From: Bryobacterales bacterium
Lineage (GTDB): Bacteria > Acidobacteriota > Terriglobia > Bryobacterales > Bryobacteraceae
Reading direction: 5' to 3'
DNA: 32,678 nucleotides
NCBI GenBank assembly: GCA_020852755.1
Contig: JADZAF010000030.1
Location: 1 to 32,678 of the forward strand
The position numbers and the translations under genes are program-made. Numbering within the stretch: the first letter of the stretch is position 1; every line of letters begins with the position of its first letter. The notes below the pieces were generated by a model. That model had not been told where the DNA came from. It saw only the letters and a list, made by a program, of their open reading frames with translations, and did no database searches. Positions 14,430 to 22,987 of the stretch are shown in pieces.

Positions 14430-15152
14430 ATGAATCGAAGGCTGATGGCCATGCTGGTGGCCGGACTGGCGGTGCTCGGCATTTATCTTTACCAGAACGA
14501 GAGGGAGCGCGGTTCGCCGGACCCCGCGGCTGCGGGCCAGCATCCCGCCGCCTCCCGGCCCGGCATGGACATCGACCCCACGGCCGACATCCACCCTTCC
14601 GTGATCATGGCGGGCAAGGTCACGGTGGGCGCTTACACCAAGATCGACGCGGGCACCATCATCATGGGCAACGTGACCATCGGGCATCACACCCTGATCC
14701 GCTGCAACGTGACCATACGGGGGACCAACCAGATCGGCAACTATACCCACATCTATGACAACGTGAACATAGAGGGCGGCCGGCCGGCCAAGGTGGGCGG
14801 CTCCAGGGCCGAGGAACCAGACCGCTCCATCATCGGGGACGGCTGCTGGGTCAACCACGGCGCCACCATGCACGGCACGCAGATCGGCGATGGGGGCGCG
14901 GTGGGCATCAACGCCGCATCGGACTACAACACGCGCATCGGCAAGGGCGCCATCCTGGCCAACGGCAGCGCCACGCACGTGGACCAGGTGATCCCCGATA
15001 ACGCCTTCGCCGAGGGAGTGCCGGCGGTGGTGAAGAGGCGCGACATCACTGACAAGGAACGGCTGGACTACTTCGGCGTGCTGCCTTCGGCCTGGACGCG
15101 CTACGAGGCCGAGCGGATCGAGGAGAGCATCCGCAAACGGTCAGGAAAATAG
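14430..15152 (+). CDS. Membrane-anchored left-handed beta-helix (hexapeptide repeat) protein, gamma-carbonic-anhydrase-like
   Basis: A 240-residue protein; the start at ATG 14430 follows GAAGGAGA. Residues 5-21 form one membrane anchor, then a short P/A-rich linker. Residues about 48-195 are hexapeptide repeats: I-H-P-S-V-I, V-T-V-G-A-Y, I-D-A-G-T-I, V-T-I-G-H-H. The segment I-R98-G-T-N-Q-I-G-N-Y-T-H-I-Y-D-N-V-N-I-E115-G resembles the gamma-carbonic anhydrase core. The N-H143-G-A-T-M-H148-G pair matches two of the three zinc histidines, but the third is replaced by E115 and the RGD aspartate by T100. Carbonic anhydrase activity is therefore uncertain; acyltransferase or a structural role is possible. 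A C-terminal helical tail follows. Confidence 0.75.
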   Translation: MNRRLMAMLVAGLAVLGIYLYQNERERGSPDPAAAGQHPAASRPGMDIDPTADIHPSVIMAGKVTVGAYTKIDAGTIIMGNVTIGHHTLIRCNVTIRGTNQIGNYTHIYDNVNIEGGRPAKVGGSRAEEPDRSIIGDGCWVNHGATMHGTQIGDGGAVGINAASDYNTRIGKGAILANGSATHVDQVIPDNAFAEGVPAVVKRRDITDKERLDYFGVLPSAWTRYEAERIEESIRKRSGK

Positions 15153-15171
15153 GCGCCGCGGGTCCGGGTTC

Positions 15172-15390
15172 TCAAGTTGTGGGGCGGGCGGGACCGACGA
15201 TGCTCGCCTTGTGCCGCACCCGTTCGGGAGGATTGCCCAGAAGTTCCCGCTCCGCCTCCAGCCAGTCGTCCAGCGCGCGCCCCTCGCCGCCGCCGCGCTT
15301 CCGGTAGATCTCGTACGCACGGCGCCGGATGTGTTCCTGGGCGTCAAGATGGCTCGCTGCAATCTGCTTCGCATCGCTTTCAGACGTCAT
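15172..15390 (-). CDS. DUF2934 family small protein
   Basis: A 72-residue protein with I-R-R-R-A-Y-E-I-Y-R-K-R-G-G (21-34) and D-D-W-L-E-A-E-R-E-L-L (41-51), the signature of DUF2934. This is a short helical family frequent in Acidobacteria and Proteobacteria, with no established function. The start at ATG 15388-15390 has only a weak AGGTTGGG ribosome-binding site. It is convergent with the beta-helix gene (19 nt between stops) and divergent from the AIM24 gene across about 100 nt. Confidence 0.82.
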   Translation of the reverse strand: MTSESDAKQIAASHLDAQEHIRRRAYEIYRKRGGGEGRALDDWLEAERELLGNPPERVRHKASIVGPARPTT

Positions 15391-15491
15391 AGTCCCAACC
15401 TACCTCGCGGCGGGGCGCCGCCGAAGGGGCGGCCGCTCTCCGGCGTGCGTTGGGAGGCAATGCTCCCGTGCCCGGTGATACCCTTTTTCTT

Positions 15492-16352
15492 ATGGCTTTC
15501 TGCACCCGTTGTGGTTCGACCATGGCCGACACGGCCCGGTTCTGTTCGCGCTGCGGCAACCCCTCCGGCACGGCCGCGGGCGACCCCGCTCCCGCCGTTG
15601 CCGTCGAGCCGCTGGAGTACAAGATCCAGGGCGACAACCTTCAGGTGGCGCGCGTGCGGCTGAAGCCGGGCCAGGAGATCTACGCCGAAGCCGGCAAGAT
15701 GGTCTACAAGACCTCCAACGTGCAGTGGGAATCGCGCATGTCGGGGGACACGCTGGGCCAGAAGATCTGGGGCGCGCTCAAGCGCAAAGTGATGGGAGAG
15801 TCCCTGTTCTTCACCTACTTCCGCTCGACCGGCGAGGGTGAGGTGGGCTTCGCGGGCACCTATCCCGGCCGCATCCAGGTTTTCGACCTGGCACCCGGAC
15901 AGAGCGTGCTCGCCCAGCGCGACAGCTTCCTGTTCGCGCAAGCCACCGTGCAACTGAACATCGCCTTCGTGAAACGGATCGGCACCGGTTTCTTCGGAGG
16001 GGAAGGCTTCATCCTGGAGAAGCTCACCGGCCCCGGCTCCGTTTTCATCCACGGCGGGGGCGATTTCATCGAGTTCACCTTGAAGCCCGGCGAAGTGCTC
16101 CAGGTGGACACCGGCTGCATCGTGGCCTTTGACGAGACCGTGGGCTACGACGTCCAGATGGCCGGCGGCATCCGGACCGCGATCTTCGGCGGCGAGGGTC
16201 TCTTCCTGGCCACCCTGACCGGGCCCGGCAGGGCCATCGTGCAAAGCATGACCCTGGAGAAACTCCGGCGGGAGTTGACACCCGCGCGCACCGGCGGGGA
16301 CGAGCGAAACGCGCTGGGTTCGCTGGGCGGCCTGCTGAGCAGCGAAGATTAG
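15492..16352 (+). CDS. Zinc-ribbon plus AIM24/TIGR00266-family protein
   Basis: A 286-residue protein. I chose ATG 15492 because it begins directly at the zinc ribbon: C4-T-R-C7 and C18-S-R-C21. An A/P-rich linker follows, then an AIM24 domain (about 40-265) with A-R-V-R-L-K-P-G-Q-E-I-Y-A-E-A-G-K-M-V-Y, F-A-G-T-Y-P-G-R-I and the repeated G-G-E-G-F/L-x-L-x-x-L-T-G-P-G motif. It is a trimeric beta-sandwich in solved homologues; the bacterial role is unknown and the protein is probably cytoplasmic. The upstream gap 15391-15491 has a GCGGCCGC site (15429-15436) but no clear ribosome-binding site. Confidence 0.85.
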   Translation: MAFCTRCGSTMADTARFCSRCGNPSGTAAGDPAPAVAVEPLEYKIQGDNLQVARVRLKPGQEIYAEAGKMVYKTSNVQWESRMSGDTLGQKIWGALKRKVMGESLFFTYFRSTGEGEVGFAGTYPGRIQVFDLAPGQSVLAQRDSFLFAQATVQLNIAFVKRIGTGFFGGEGFILEKLTGPGSVFIHGGGDFIEFTLKPGEVLQVDTGCIVAFDETVGYDVQMAGGIRTAIFGGEGLFLATLTGPGRAIVQSMTLEKLRRELTPARTGGDERNALGSLGGLLSSED

Positions 16353-16378
16353 CCCGAAGTGACGAGCCGCAAATAGAA

Positions 16379-16416
16379 GGAGCGGCCGCTTTCCTTAAGT
16401 GGCTGGTGACCGCTCC
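16379..16416. terminator. Stem-loop between convergent AIM24 and response-regulator genes
   Basis: GGAGCGG (16379-16385) is complementary to CCGCTCC (16410-16416) around a 24-nt loop. A competing local fold uses the AGCGGCCGCT palindrome (16381-16390) flanked by AAGG and CCTT. A second GCGGCCGC lies at 16418-16425. Position between two stops suggests bidirectional termination; there is no strong T-tract. Confidence 0.35.
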
Positions 16417-16459
16417 TGCGGCCGCGGCCCGGTGCGGGTGTTCTTTTGCGAGCCGGCGC

Positions 16460-17122
16460 CTACCGGTCGTCCACCTTCAGGATCTTTTTCCGTACGGCGT
16501 AGAGCACGAGCTCGGCGGTGTTGTGCAGGTCGAGCTTGTGCATCAGGTTCAGCCGGTGGGTGTCGACGGTGGAGACGCCCAAGCCCAGCAGCGCGGCCGC
16601 GTCCTTGTTGGTCCTGCCCTCGGCGAGCAGTTGCAGCACCTCTTTTTCCCGGTCGGTCAGGAGTTCGTAGGAATCCTGCAAGCCCTCGCGCTGCAGCCTC
16701 CGGACGTGGTCGTCGAGCAGGACCTCCACGATCGCGGGGCTGAAGAACGGCTTGCCCCGGGCAACGTACCGCACCGCCCGCAGCATGTCCGGCTCGGCGC
16801 AGTCCTTGAGCAGATACCCCTTCGCCCCGGCCGCCAGGGCCCGGAGGACGTATTCCTCGTCGGAGTACATGCTCAGAATGATCACACGGGTGTTCCGGTT
16901 GCGGCGCGTGATCTGTGCCGTTGCCTCGATGCCGTTCAGGTGCGGCATGGCGATATCGATGATGACCACGTCGGGGTTGAGTTCGGAAGCGCGCTCCACG
17001 GCCTCGCGGCCGTCCGCGACCTCTCCCACGATGGCGACCGACGGATCTTCCGACAGCAGGAAGCGTATGCCCTTGCGAAGCACGTCGTGATCGTCGGCCA
17101 GCAGGACCCGGATGCGGCTCAC
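16460..17122 (-). CDS. NarL/FixJ-family response regulator
   Basis: A 220-residue regulator. The receiver domain (about 4-120) has the acidic pair D10-D11, phospho-acceptor D56 (V-V-I-I-D-I-A-M-P), and the conserved K in G-Y-L-L-K-D. The LuxR-type helix-turn-helix (about 150-210) reads L-T-D-R-E-K-E-V-L-Q-L-L-A-E-G-R-T-N-K-D, then V-S-T-V-D-T-H. The start is GTG 17120-17122, overlapping the kinase stop as GTGA, with GGAG upstream, so the pair is translationally coupled. Its targets are not visible here. The divergent efflux operon is a reasonable candidate by position only. Confidence 0.95.
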   Translation of the reverse strand: MSRIRVLLADDHDVLRKGIRFLLSEDPSVAIVGEVADGREAVERASELNPDVVIIDIAMPHLNGIEATAQITRRNRNTRVIILSMYSDEEYVLRALAAGAKGYLLKDCAEPDMLRAVRYVARGKPFFSPAIVEVLLDDHVRRLQREGLQDSYELLTDREKEVLQLLAEGRTNKDAAALLGLGVSTVDTHRLNLMHKLDLHNTAELVLYAVRKKILKVDDR

Positions 17123-18489
17123 GGCGCCTGCTCCTTCAACTCCATTTCGATCCTCAACGTAGTACCCTGGCCGGCCGCCGATTCGATAGTGAAGCTCCCT
17201 CCCAGTTCCCGCACCCTCTCCTCGATCCCCACCAGGCCAAGGCCGGATGGAGTGGCGCGGGAGGGATCGAAGCCGTCGCCGTCGTCGGACACCAGCAGCC
17301 GCAGCCGGTCCGGGCTGTTCTCCAGCACCACCGTGATCTTCCTGGGGCGCGCGTGCTTGGCGGAGTTGGTGAGGGCCTCCTGAACGATGCGGTAGAGGTA
17401 GATGCCCTGCCGTTCGGAGAGGGGGCCGGCGTCATCCCGAACGGTGACGTGAACGGGAATGCCGGTATGGCGCGAGAACAGGCGGGCGTGCTGCTGGATG
17501 GCCGGGCCCAGGCCCAGGTCGTCGAGCACGCTGGGCCGCAGGCCGGCGGCAAGGTCGCGGACCAGGCGCAGGCTTTGCTCGGTCAGGCCCTTGATCTCGG
17601 CCAGCCGCTCGCCGAACTCGCCGTCGGGCGCGTGGCGCAGCCGCTCGAATCCGCCCAGCGCCATGCGCAGGGCGGTCATCTTCTGGCCCACGGCGTCGTG
17701 CAGTTCCCGCGAGATGACCTTGCGCTCCTCCTCCTGCGCGCGGCGGAGCTGAACCGAGAGGCTGCGCAGTTCCTCACCATTGCGCCGTGCCTCCTGGTAG
17801 TGCTCGAAGGCGCGCCTTTCCAGCCAGGCGATGCGCAGGATGCTGGCCACGGAGACCAGGAGCCCGGCCAGAAACGCCAGCCGCAGCATGCGGTCGATGT
17901 CCGTGCGGAAGCGGCGCGCGCTGGCATCCATCTTTTCGTACTGGGCATGATACAGGGCGGCGTTGAGCTTCCCGATCTCCTCCGCGATGGCGAGGATGGA
18001 TTGCCGCCTCGGCCGCTGTTCCTGCCGCAGAAAGTAAGTGGCCCGCTGCGCTTTCTGTTCGGGCGTCCATTCAAAGACGGGCAGCACCGAATCCCAGTAG
18101 CCGTCCAACTCCTGCCGGAGACGGTCGATGGTCACCGTCTCCCTCGGGTGGAATGCCCGGCGCAAATCGGCGATCTGCGCCAGCATATCCGACCGGCGGG
18201 CGGCAACCTGCTGCAGATAGTCCCGGTTGCTCTCCGGCGCGTCATCGAGCAGGAACTCGCGGATCGCGATGCTGATGAGGAACATATTCCGGCTGAGCCG
18301 GTCCAGCAGGCCCTGATTGCGCTCGTAATTCTGTTGGATGGCCCGGATCTCGCGGTACACTTCCTCGCTTCTGCGGCGGGCAGTCATGCTGGGCACCACG
18401 ATCAGAACCAGCAGCGAGACCATCGCCGCCAGGAACACGGTCCATGACCGGTATCGCTTCGCCGGGGGCTCCCGAGTGCTCACGTCCAC
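17119..18489 (-). CDS. NarX/DegS-type membrane histidine kinase (HisKA_3)
   Basis: A 456-residue sensor kinase that should phosphorylate the coupled NarL-type regulator. TM1 is at about 14-35, then a helical extracytoplasmic region (36-200) with a CHASE3-like look, TM2 at about 202-223, and a coiled linker. The HisKA_3 box is E-E-E-R-K-V-I-S-R-E-L-H264-D-A-V-G-Q. The ATPase N box has E-A-L-T-N375-S-A-K-H-A; D-D-G-D-G-F-D (402-408) and G-L-G-L-V-G-I (416-422) follow. The signal is unknown. The start is GTG at 18489; a second GTG two codons in is an alternative, and the ribosome-binding site is weak. It is divergent from the RND operon across a 146-nt spacer. Confidence 0.93.
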   Translation of the reverse strand: MDVSTREPPAKRYRSWTVFLAAMVSLLVLIVVPSMTARRRSEEVYREIRAIQQNYERNQGLLDRLSRNMFLISIAIREFLLDDAPESNRDYLQQVAARRSDMLAQIADLRRAFHPRETVTIDRLRQELDGYWDSVLPVFEWTPEQKAQRATYFLRQEQRPRRQSILAIAEEIGKLNAALYHAQYEKMDASARRFRTDIDRMLRLAFLAGLLVSVASILRIAWLERRAFEHYQEARRNGEELRSLSVQLRRAQEEERKVISRELHDAVGQKMTALRMALGGFERLRHAPDGEFGERLAEIKGLTEQSLRLVRDLAAGLRPSVLDDLGLGPAIQQHARLFSRHTGIPVHVTVRDDAGPLSERQGIYLYRIVQEALTNSAKHARPRKITVVLENSPDRLRLLVSDDGDGFDPSRATPSGLGLVGIEERVRELGGSFTIESAAGQGTTLRIEMELKEQAP

Positions 18490-18635
18490 TGTCTTCTTCT
18501 ATTTTGCGCAATCCGGCAGCGAGCCGGAGACTTCTCCCCTATCTCTGTGGCCGCGCTCCGGTGTTTGCAGGATAGCGCGATGCCGGCGGCTGCTGAATAC
18601 TGGCGGGTAGCGCCACGCTCGCCCGGGAGGCTTCT

Positions 18636-19871
18636 GTGAAACAAACCACAATCGGTCTCGTCCTGCTTGCGACCGCCCTGCTGCTGACATCCTGTTCCGA
18701 AAATCCGACGGCAGCCGCCGAGCCCGCCAGGGAAGGGGCCATCGCGGTCGCGGCAGCGCCGGTGACCCGCCAGGATCTGGCGCGCGACCTGGAACTGGCG
18801 GCCGAATTCCGGCCCTATCAGGAGATTGAGCTCCATGCCAAAGTGCCCGGATATCTCAAGGCCATTTATGTCGATGTCGGCGACCACGTGAGGAAAGGGC
18901 AGACCATCGCCGAACTTGAAGCGCCTGAGATGGCCCAGGAACTGGCCCAGGCGGTGGTGGCGGTCAAGCGCGCCCAGACCCAGGTGGAACGGGCCCGGGG
19001 CGAGTTGCGACGCGCCGAGGCCGCCCACACCCTCCAGCAGGTTTCCTACAACCGGCTCGCCTCCATCAGCAAGACCCGCCCGGAGCTGGTGGCCCAGCAG
19101 GAGATCGACGACGTGAAGGCCCGTTACGATGGCGCCGAGGCGCAGGCGATGGCTGCCAAAGCCGCACTGGCCGCCAGCGAGGAAGAGGTGAAGGCGGCCC
19201 TCGTCAGCCAGGAAAGGATTTCCACCATGATGGGCTACCTGCAGATCACCGCGCCGTTTGACGGCGTGGTGACCCACCGGTTCGGCGATCCCGGCGCCAT
19301 GGTGCAGGCGGGAACGGCGTCCCATATTCAAGCCATGCCCGTGGTGCGCCTCTCGCAGATCGACCGCCTCCGCCTGGTGCTTCCGGTACCCGAATCCATT
19401 GCCTCCCGGGTCAGAGTGGGCGCGCCGGTCGAGATCCGCGTAGATTCGCTCAACCGGGTGTTTCAGGGCAGGATCTCGAGGTTCTCCAACAAGCTCGATG
19501 CATCCACCCGGACCATGGAGACCGAAGTGGACCTGCCCAATCCGAATCACAGCGTGCTGCCGGGGATGTACGGCTACGCCAGCCTCAAGGTGGACCGCCG
19601 CAACGACGCCCTGGCCGTACCCGTGCAGGCCGTGGCCGGCCACGACTCGACGCCCAGCGTGATCGTGGTGAACGGACAGCGGCGGCTGGAGGAGCGAAAG
19701 ATTACCCTGGGCATCGAGACACCCCACCTGGCCGAGGTCCTGTCCGGTTTGAAGGAAGGGGAGTTGGTGGTGATCGGGGGCCGCAGCCGGCTGAGGCCGG
19801 GTGCGCTGGTGGAGCCGAGGATCAAAGACGGCCCGGAACTGGCGGGCGATTCCGGGAGGCCAGGCCACTGA
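18636..19871 (+). CDS. RND efflux periplasmic adaptor (membrane fusion) lipoprotein
   Basis: A 411-residue HlyD/AcrA-type adaptor. GTG start 18636 follows GGGAGG by 5 nt. The signal ends in L-T-S-C20, a lipobox, so it is inner-membrane lipid-anchored. The first lipoyl half is V-P-G-Y-L-K-A-I-Y-V-D-V-G-D-H-V-R-K-G. A coiled-coil hairpin (about 95-195) follows, and the second lipoyl half is L-Q-I-T-A-P-F-D-G-V-V. Beta-barrel and membrane-proximal domains (T-R-T-M-E-T-E-V-D, L-P-G-M-Y-G-Y) come next. It connects the permeases to the TolC-like channel. Its stop overlaps the first permease start (TGATG). Confidence 0.95.
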   Translation: MKQTTIGLVLLATALLLTSCSENPTAAAEPAREGAIAVAAAPVTRQDLARDLELAAEFRPYQEIELHAKVPGYLKAIYVDVGDHVRKGQTIAELEAPEMAQELAQAVVAVKRAQTQVERARGELRRAEAAHTLQQVSYNRLASISKTRPELVAQQEIDDVKARYDGAEAQAMAAKAALAASEEEVKAALVSQERISTMMGYLQITAPFDGVVTHRFGDPGAMVQAGTASHIQAMPVVRLSQIDRLRLVLPVPESIASRVRVGAPVEIRVDSLNRVFQGRISRFSNKLDASTRTMETEVDLPNPNHSVLPGMYGYASLKVDRRNDALAVPVQAVAGHDSTPSVIVVNGQRRLEERKITLGIETPHLAEVLSGLKEGELVVIGGRSRLRPGALVEPRIKDGPELAGDSGRPGH

Positions 19872-22800
19872 TGTCCGGCTTCGCGATCCGCAAGCCGTAC
19901 CTGGTGCTGGTGGTCTGCCTCATCATCGCGGTGCTCGGCGTCACCAGCATCGCGCGCATGCCGGTGGATCTCTTTCCGGCCATCAACATTCCGGTTGTCG
20001 TGGTGGCTACCTTCTTCTCGGGCATGCCGCCCGAGCAGATCGAGGCCGACATCACCGGACGTTTCGAACGCTTCTTCACCCTGGCCAGCAGTATCGAGCA
20101 CATCGAATCGCGATCGCTGCCGGGGGTAAGTCTCATCAAGATCTACTTCCAGCCGGGCACGGACGCCGATTCGGCGGTCACCAACATCTCGAATCTCGCC
20201 ATGGCCAACCTGCGGCGGCTTCCTCCCGGCACGCTTCCCCCGGTGGTGCTGAAATTCGACGCCTCCAGCCTGCCGGTCTGCCTGATCGCACTGAAAGGCG
20301 AGGGGCTGACGGAGACGGTGCTGCGCGACACCGCCCAGTATGCGGTCAGGAACCAGGTGGCCAATGTTCCCGGAGCTTCGGTGCCCCAGCCCTTCGGCGG
20401 CCGCTACCGGCAGATCATGATCTACGTCGATCCGCTCAAGCTGGAAGCCTACCAGTTGAGCCCCATGGATGTGGTCCGCTCCGTCAACGACTCCAACCTG
20501 ATCCTGCCGGCCGGCGATGTGCGCATCGGCCCCATCGACTACAGCATTTACACCAACAGCCAGGTGGAGACCATCGCCGATATCAACAAGATCCCGCTGC
20601 GCACCGACGGAGCGCGCTTCGTTACGGTCGGCGATATCGGAATCGCCAGGGACGCGCAGCAGATCCAGAACAACATCGTGCGGGTGGACGGGCAGCCATC
20701 GGTCTACCTGCCGGTCCTGAAGCAGGGTGGGGACACCAACACGATCGCGGTGGTCGAAGGCGTCCGAAGGGCGGTGGCGAACCTGCTGGATGTTCCCAGG
20801 AGCCTGGTGAGCAGCGTGGTATTTGACCAGTCGCAGTTCGTGAAGGGCGCGGTCCGCACGCTGCTGATCGCCAGCCTTTCGGGACTGCTGCTGACAGCGC
20901 TGATCGTGCTGGCGCTGCTCTCGAGCGGCCGGGCCACACTTTCCGTCTTCCTCTCGGTGCCGCTCTCGGCGCTGGCGGCCTTCGTGGCGCTGTCGCTGGG
21001 CGGCGGCTCCGTCAACACAATGGTGCTGGGGGGCCTGGCACTGGCCTTTACACGGCTCCTGTTCAATTCCCTGGTTGTGCTGGAGAACATCTTCCGGCAC
21101 ATGGACCGGGGGGAGCCGCCGGAGGTGGCGGCGGAGCAGGGCGGGAAAGAAGTCGCCATGCCGGTTCTGGCCGCCACCCTGACCACCATCGTGGTGTTCT
21201 TTCCCGTGACGTTTCTGTTCGGAGTCAGCAAGTTCCTGTTCTCGGCGCTGGCCGCCGCCGTGGTGCTTGCGCTGCTGGCTTCCTACGCAATCGCGCTCAC
21301 AGTGATCCCGCTATTCTGCGCGCGCTTCGTCCGGCCGGCAGGCGGGGCGCCGCCCCGTCGAGGCGGAGAGCGGCTGCGGCAGTGGTCCGCGAAGATCTTC
21401 GGGCGCCTGGAGAGCCGCTACCTGGCCGGCGTGGAAGCCGGCCTGCGCCGTCCGGCGGTTCTCCTCTCCTGCCTGACCGGAGTTTTCCTGGCTTCGCTGG
21501 CGTTGATCCCGCAACTCCGTATTGCCTTCTTCCCGCGCTCCGACGCCGGACAGTTCGTGATCAACCTCAAAGCCCAATCCGGCACCCGGCTGGAGATGAT
21601 GCAGGAGCAGGTCCGGAAAGTGGAAGAGTTGATTCGCAGCGCGGTGCCGCCCGAAGAACTGGGCGTGGTTCTGTCGAACATCGGCGTGACTCCCGGCTTC
21701 TCGTCTATCTATACCAGCAACTCCGCCCAGCACACGGCGTTCGTTCAGGTCAACCTGGCGGAGGGCCATCGGACCGGCAGCTATGTATACATGGACCGCG
21801 TGCGGGAGCGGCTGAAGGCCGAGTTCCCGGAGATGAGCGCGTACTTCCAGACCGGAGGTCTCGCCGACGCCGTTCTGAACCTGGGGCTGCCCGCGCCGAT
21901 CGACGTTCAGGTGAGCGGGTCGGATCTGGACGCCAGCTACCGGACGGCGCTGGAAATCGCCGAACGGGTGCGCGCAATCCCGGGCGTGAGCGACCTGTTC
22001 ATTCCGCAGGATCTGGATTACCCGGCCCTCAAGGTGGATATCGACCGGATCCGCGCGGGCAAGCTGGGCCTGACCCAGAAAGATATCGTGCAGAACGTGA
22101 TCACCGCGTTGACGTCGAACCAGATGATTGCGCCGAGCTACTGGGTGGATCACCGCAGCGGCAACGACTACCTGCTGACCGTGCAATATCCGGAAGGGCA
22201 GGTCCGCACGCAGCAGGACCTGGAAGCCATTCCGGTTCGCGCGCCGGCGGGCAAGCGTTCCGCGAGGCTGGACGCCGTCAGCACGATCAGCCGCATGCAG
22301 TCGCCCACCGAGGTGGATCACTACCAGCTGCGGCGCGTGGTGGACATCTACGTCTCGCCGGAGGGCGAGGACCTGGGCCGCGTGGCCAACGCGGTGGACC
22401 GGATCATCGCGGATACGAAGCTGCCCGAAGGGGTGCGGGTGGACCTGCGCGGAATGGTGCAGGGCATGCGCGCTTCGTTCCGGAGCTTCGGCCTGGGCCT
22501 GCCGCTTTCCATCACCTTGCTCTACCTCATCCTGGTGGCCCAGTTCCGGTCATTCCTCGATCCATTGCTGATTCTGGCCGCGCTTCCCATGGGCATCAGC
22601 GGGGTGCTGGCCGCGCTGTTCCTGACGGGCAGCAGCCTGAATGTCATGTCGCTCATGGGCACCATTGTGATGGTGGGGGTAGTGGCCTCGAACAGCATCC
22701 TGATCGTGCACGCCGCCAACAATTTCCGCGACCAGGGGGCGGAGCCGGGCCGGGCCGTGAGGGAAGCCTGCCGCCTGCGATTCCGCCCGGTTCTCATGAC

Positions 22801-22987
22801 CTCCCTGGCTACCGTGGTCGGGCTGCTGCCCCTGGCGGTCAAGCTGGGCACCGGGGGAGAGGCGTACGTGCCCATGGCCCGGGCCATCATCGGCGGCATG
22901 CTGCTCTCCGTGGCGACCGGCGTTTTCACGATCCCGGCCGTGTGGTTCCTGGCCAACCGGCGGCGCGGGAGGGCCGCGCAAGCCTAG
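19871..22987 (+). CDS. RND efflux permease 1 (AcrB-like; TM4 proton-relay aspartate replaced)
   Basis: A 1038-residue HAE-type RND permease with 12 predicted helices and two large periplasmic loops. F-A-I-R-K-P-Y-L-V-L-V-V opens TM1; M-P-V-D-L-F-P-A-I-N-I-P-V and F-F-S-G-M-P-P-E-Q-I-E follow. In TM4 the usual D-D pair of AcrB (407/408) reads F398-N399, where the paralogue next door has D398-N399. The AcrB Lys940 position is S940 (A-S-N-S-I-L-I-V). With no acidic residue at this relay site, autonomous proton-driven transport is doubtful. It may work as the non-driving subunit of a heterotrimer. The start overlaps the adaptor stop and the stop abuts permease 2. Substrate unknown. Confidence 0.95.
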   Translation: MSGFAIRKPYLVLVVCLIIAVLGVTSIARMPVDLFPAINIPVVVVATFFSGMPPEQIEADITGRFERFFTLASSIEHIESRSLPGVSLIKIYFQPGTDADSAVTNISNLAMANLRRLPPGTLPPVVLKFDASSLPVCLIALKGEGLTETVLRDTAQYAVRNQVANVPGASVPQPFGGRYRQIMIYVDPLKLEAYQLSPMDVVRSVNDSNLILPAGDVRIGPIDYSIYTNSQVETIADINKIPLRTDGARFVTVGDIGIARDAQQIQNNIVRVDGQPSVYLPVLKQGGDTNTIAVVEGVRRAVANLLDVPRSLVSSVVFDQSQFVKGAVRTLLIASLSGLLLTALIVLALLSSGRATLSVFLSVPLSALAAFVALSLGGGSVNTMVLGGLALAFTRLLFNSLVVLENIFRHMDRGEPPEVAAEQGGKEVAMPVLAATLTTIVVFFPVTFLFGVSKFLFSALAAAVVLALLASYAIALTVIPLFCARFVRPAGGAPPRRGGERLRQWSAKIFGRLESRYLAGVEAGLRRPAVLLSCLTGVFLASLALIPQLRIAFFPRSDAGQFVINLKAQSGTRLEMMQEQVRKVEELIRSAVPPEELGVVLSNIGVTPGFSSIYTSNSAQHTAFVQVNLAEGHRTGSYVYMDRVRERLKAEFPEMSAYFQTGGLADAVLNLGLPAPIDVQVSGSDLDASYRTALEIAERVRAIPGVSDLFIPQDLDYPALKVDIDRIRAGKLGLTQKDIVQNVITALTSNQMIAPSYWVDHRSGNDYLLTVQYPEGQVRTQQDLEAIPVRAPAGKRSARLDAVSTISRMQSPTEVDHYQLRRVVDIYVSPEGEDLGRVANAVDRIIADTKLPEGVRVDLRGMVQGMRASFRSFGLGLPLSITLLYLILVAQFRSFLDPLLILAALPMGISGVLAALFLTGSSLNVMSLMGTIVMVGVVASNSILIVHAANNFRDQGAEPGRAVREACRLRFRPVLMTSLATVVGLLPLAVKLGTGGEAYVPMARAIIGGMLLSVATGVFTIPAVWFLANRRRGRAAQA
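20146..20253. repeat. Near-identical 108-bp block shared with permease 2 (partner copy at 23263-23370)
   Basis: Aligned without gaps at an offset of 3117 bp, the two blocks differ at only two positions (20191 and 20197), including synonymous sites. The last 56 bp (20198-20253 versus 23315-23370) are identical. Flanking aligned sequence differs at many third positions. Confidence 0.85.
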
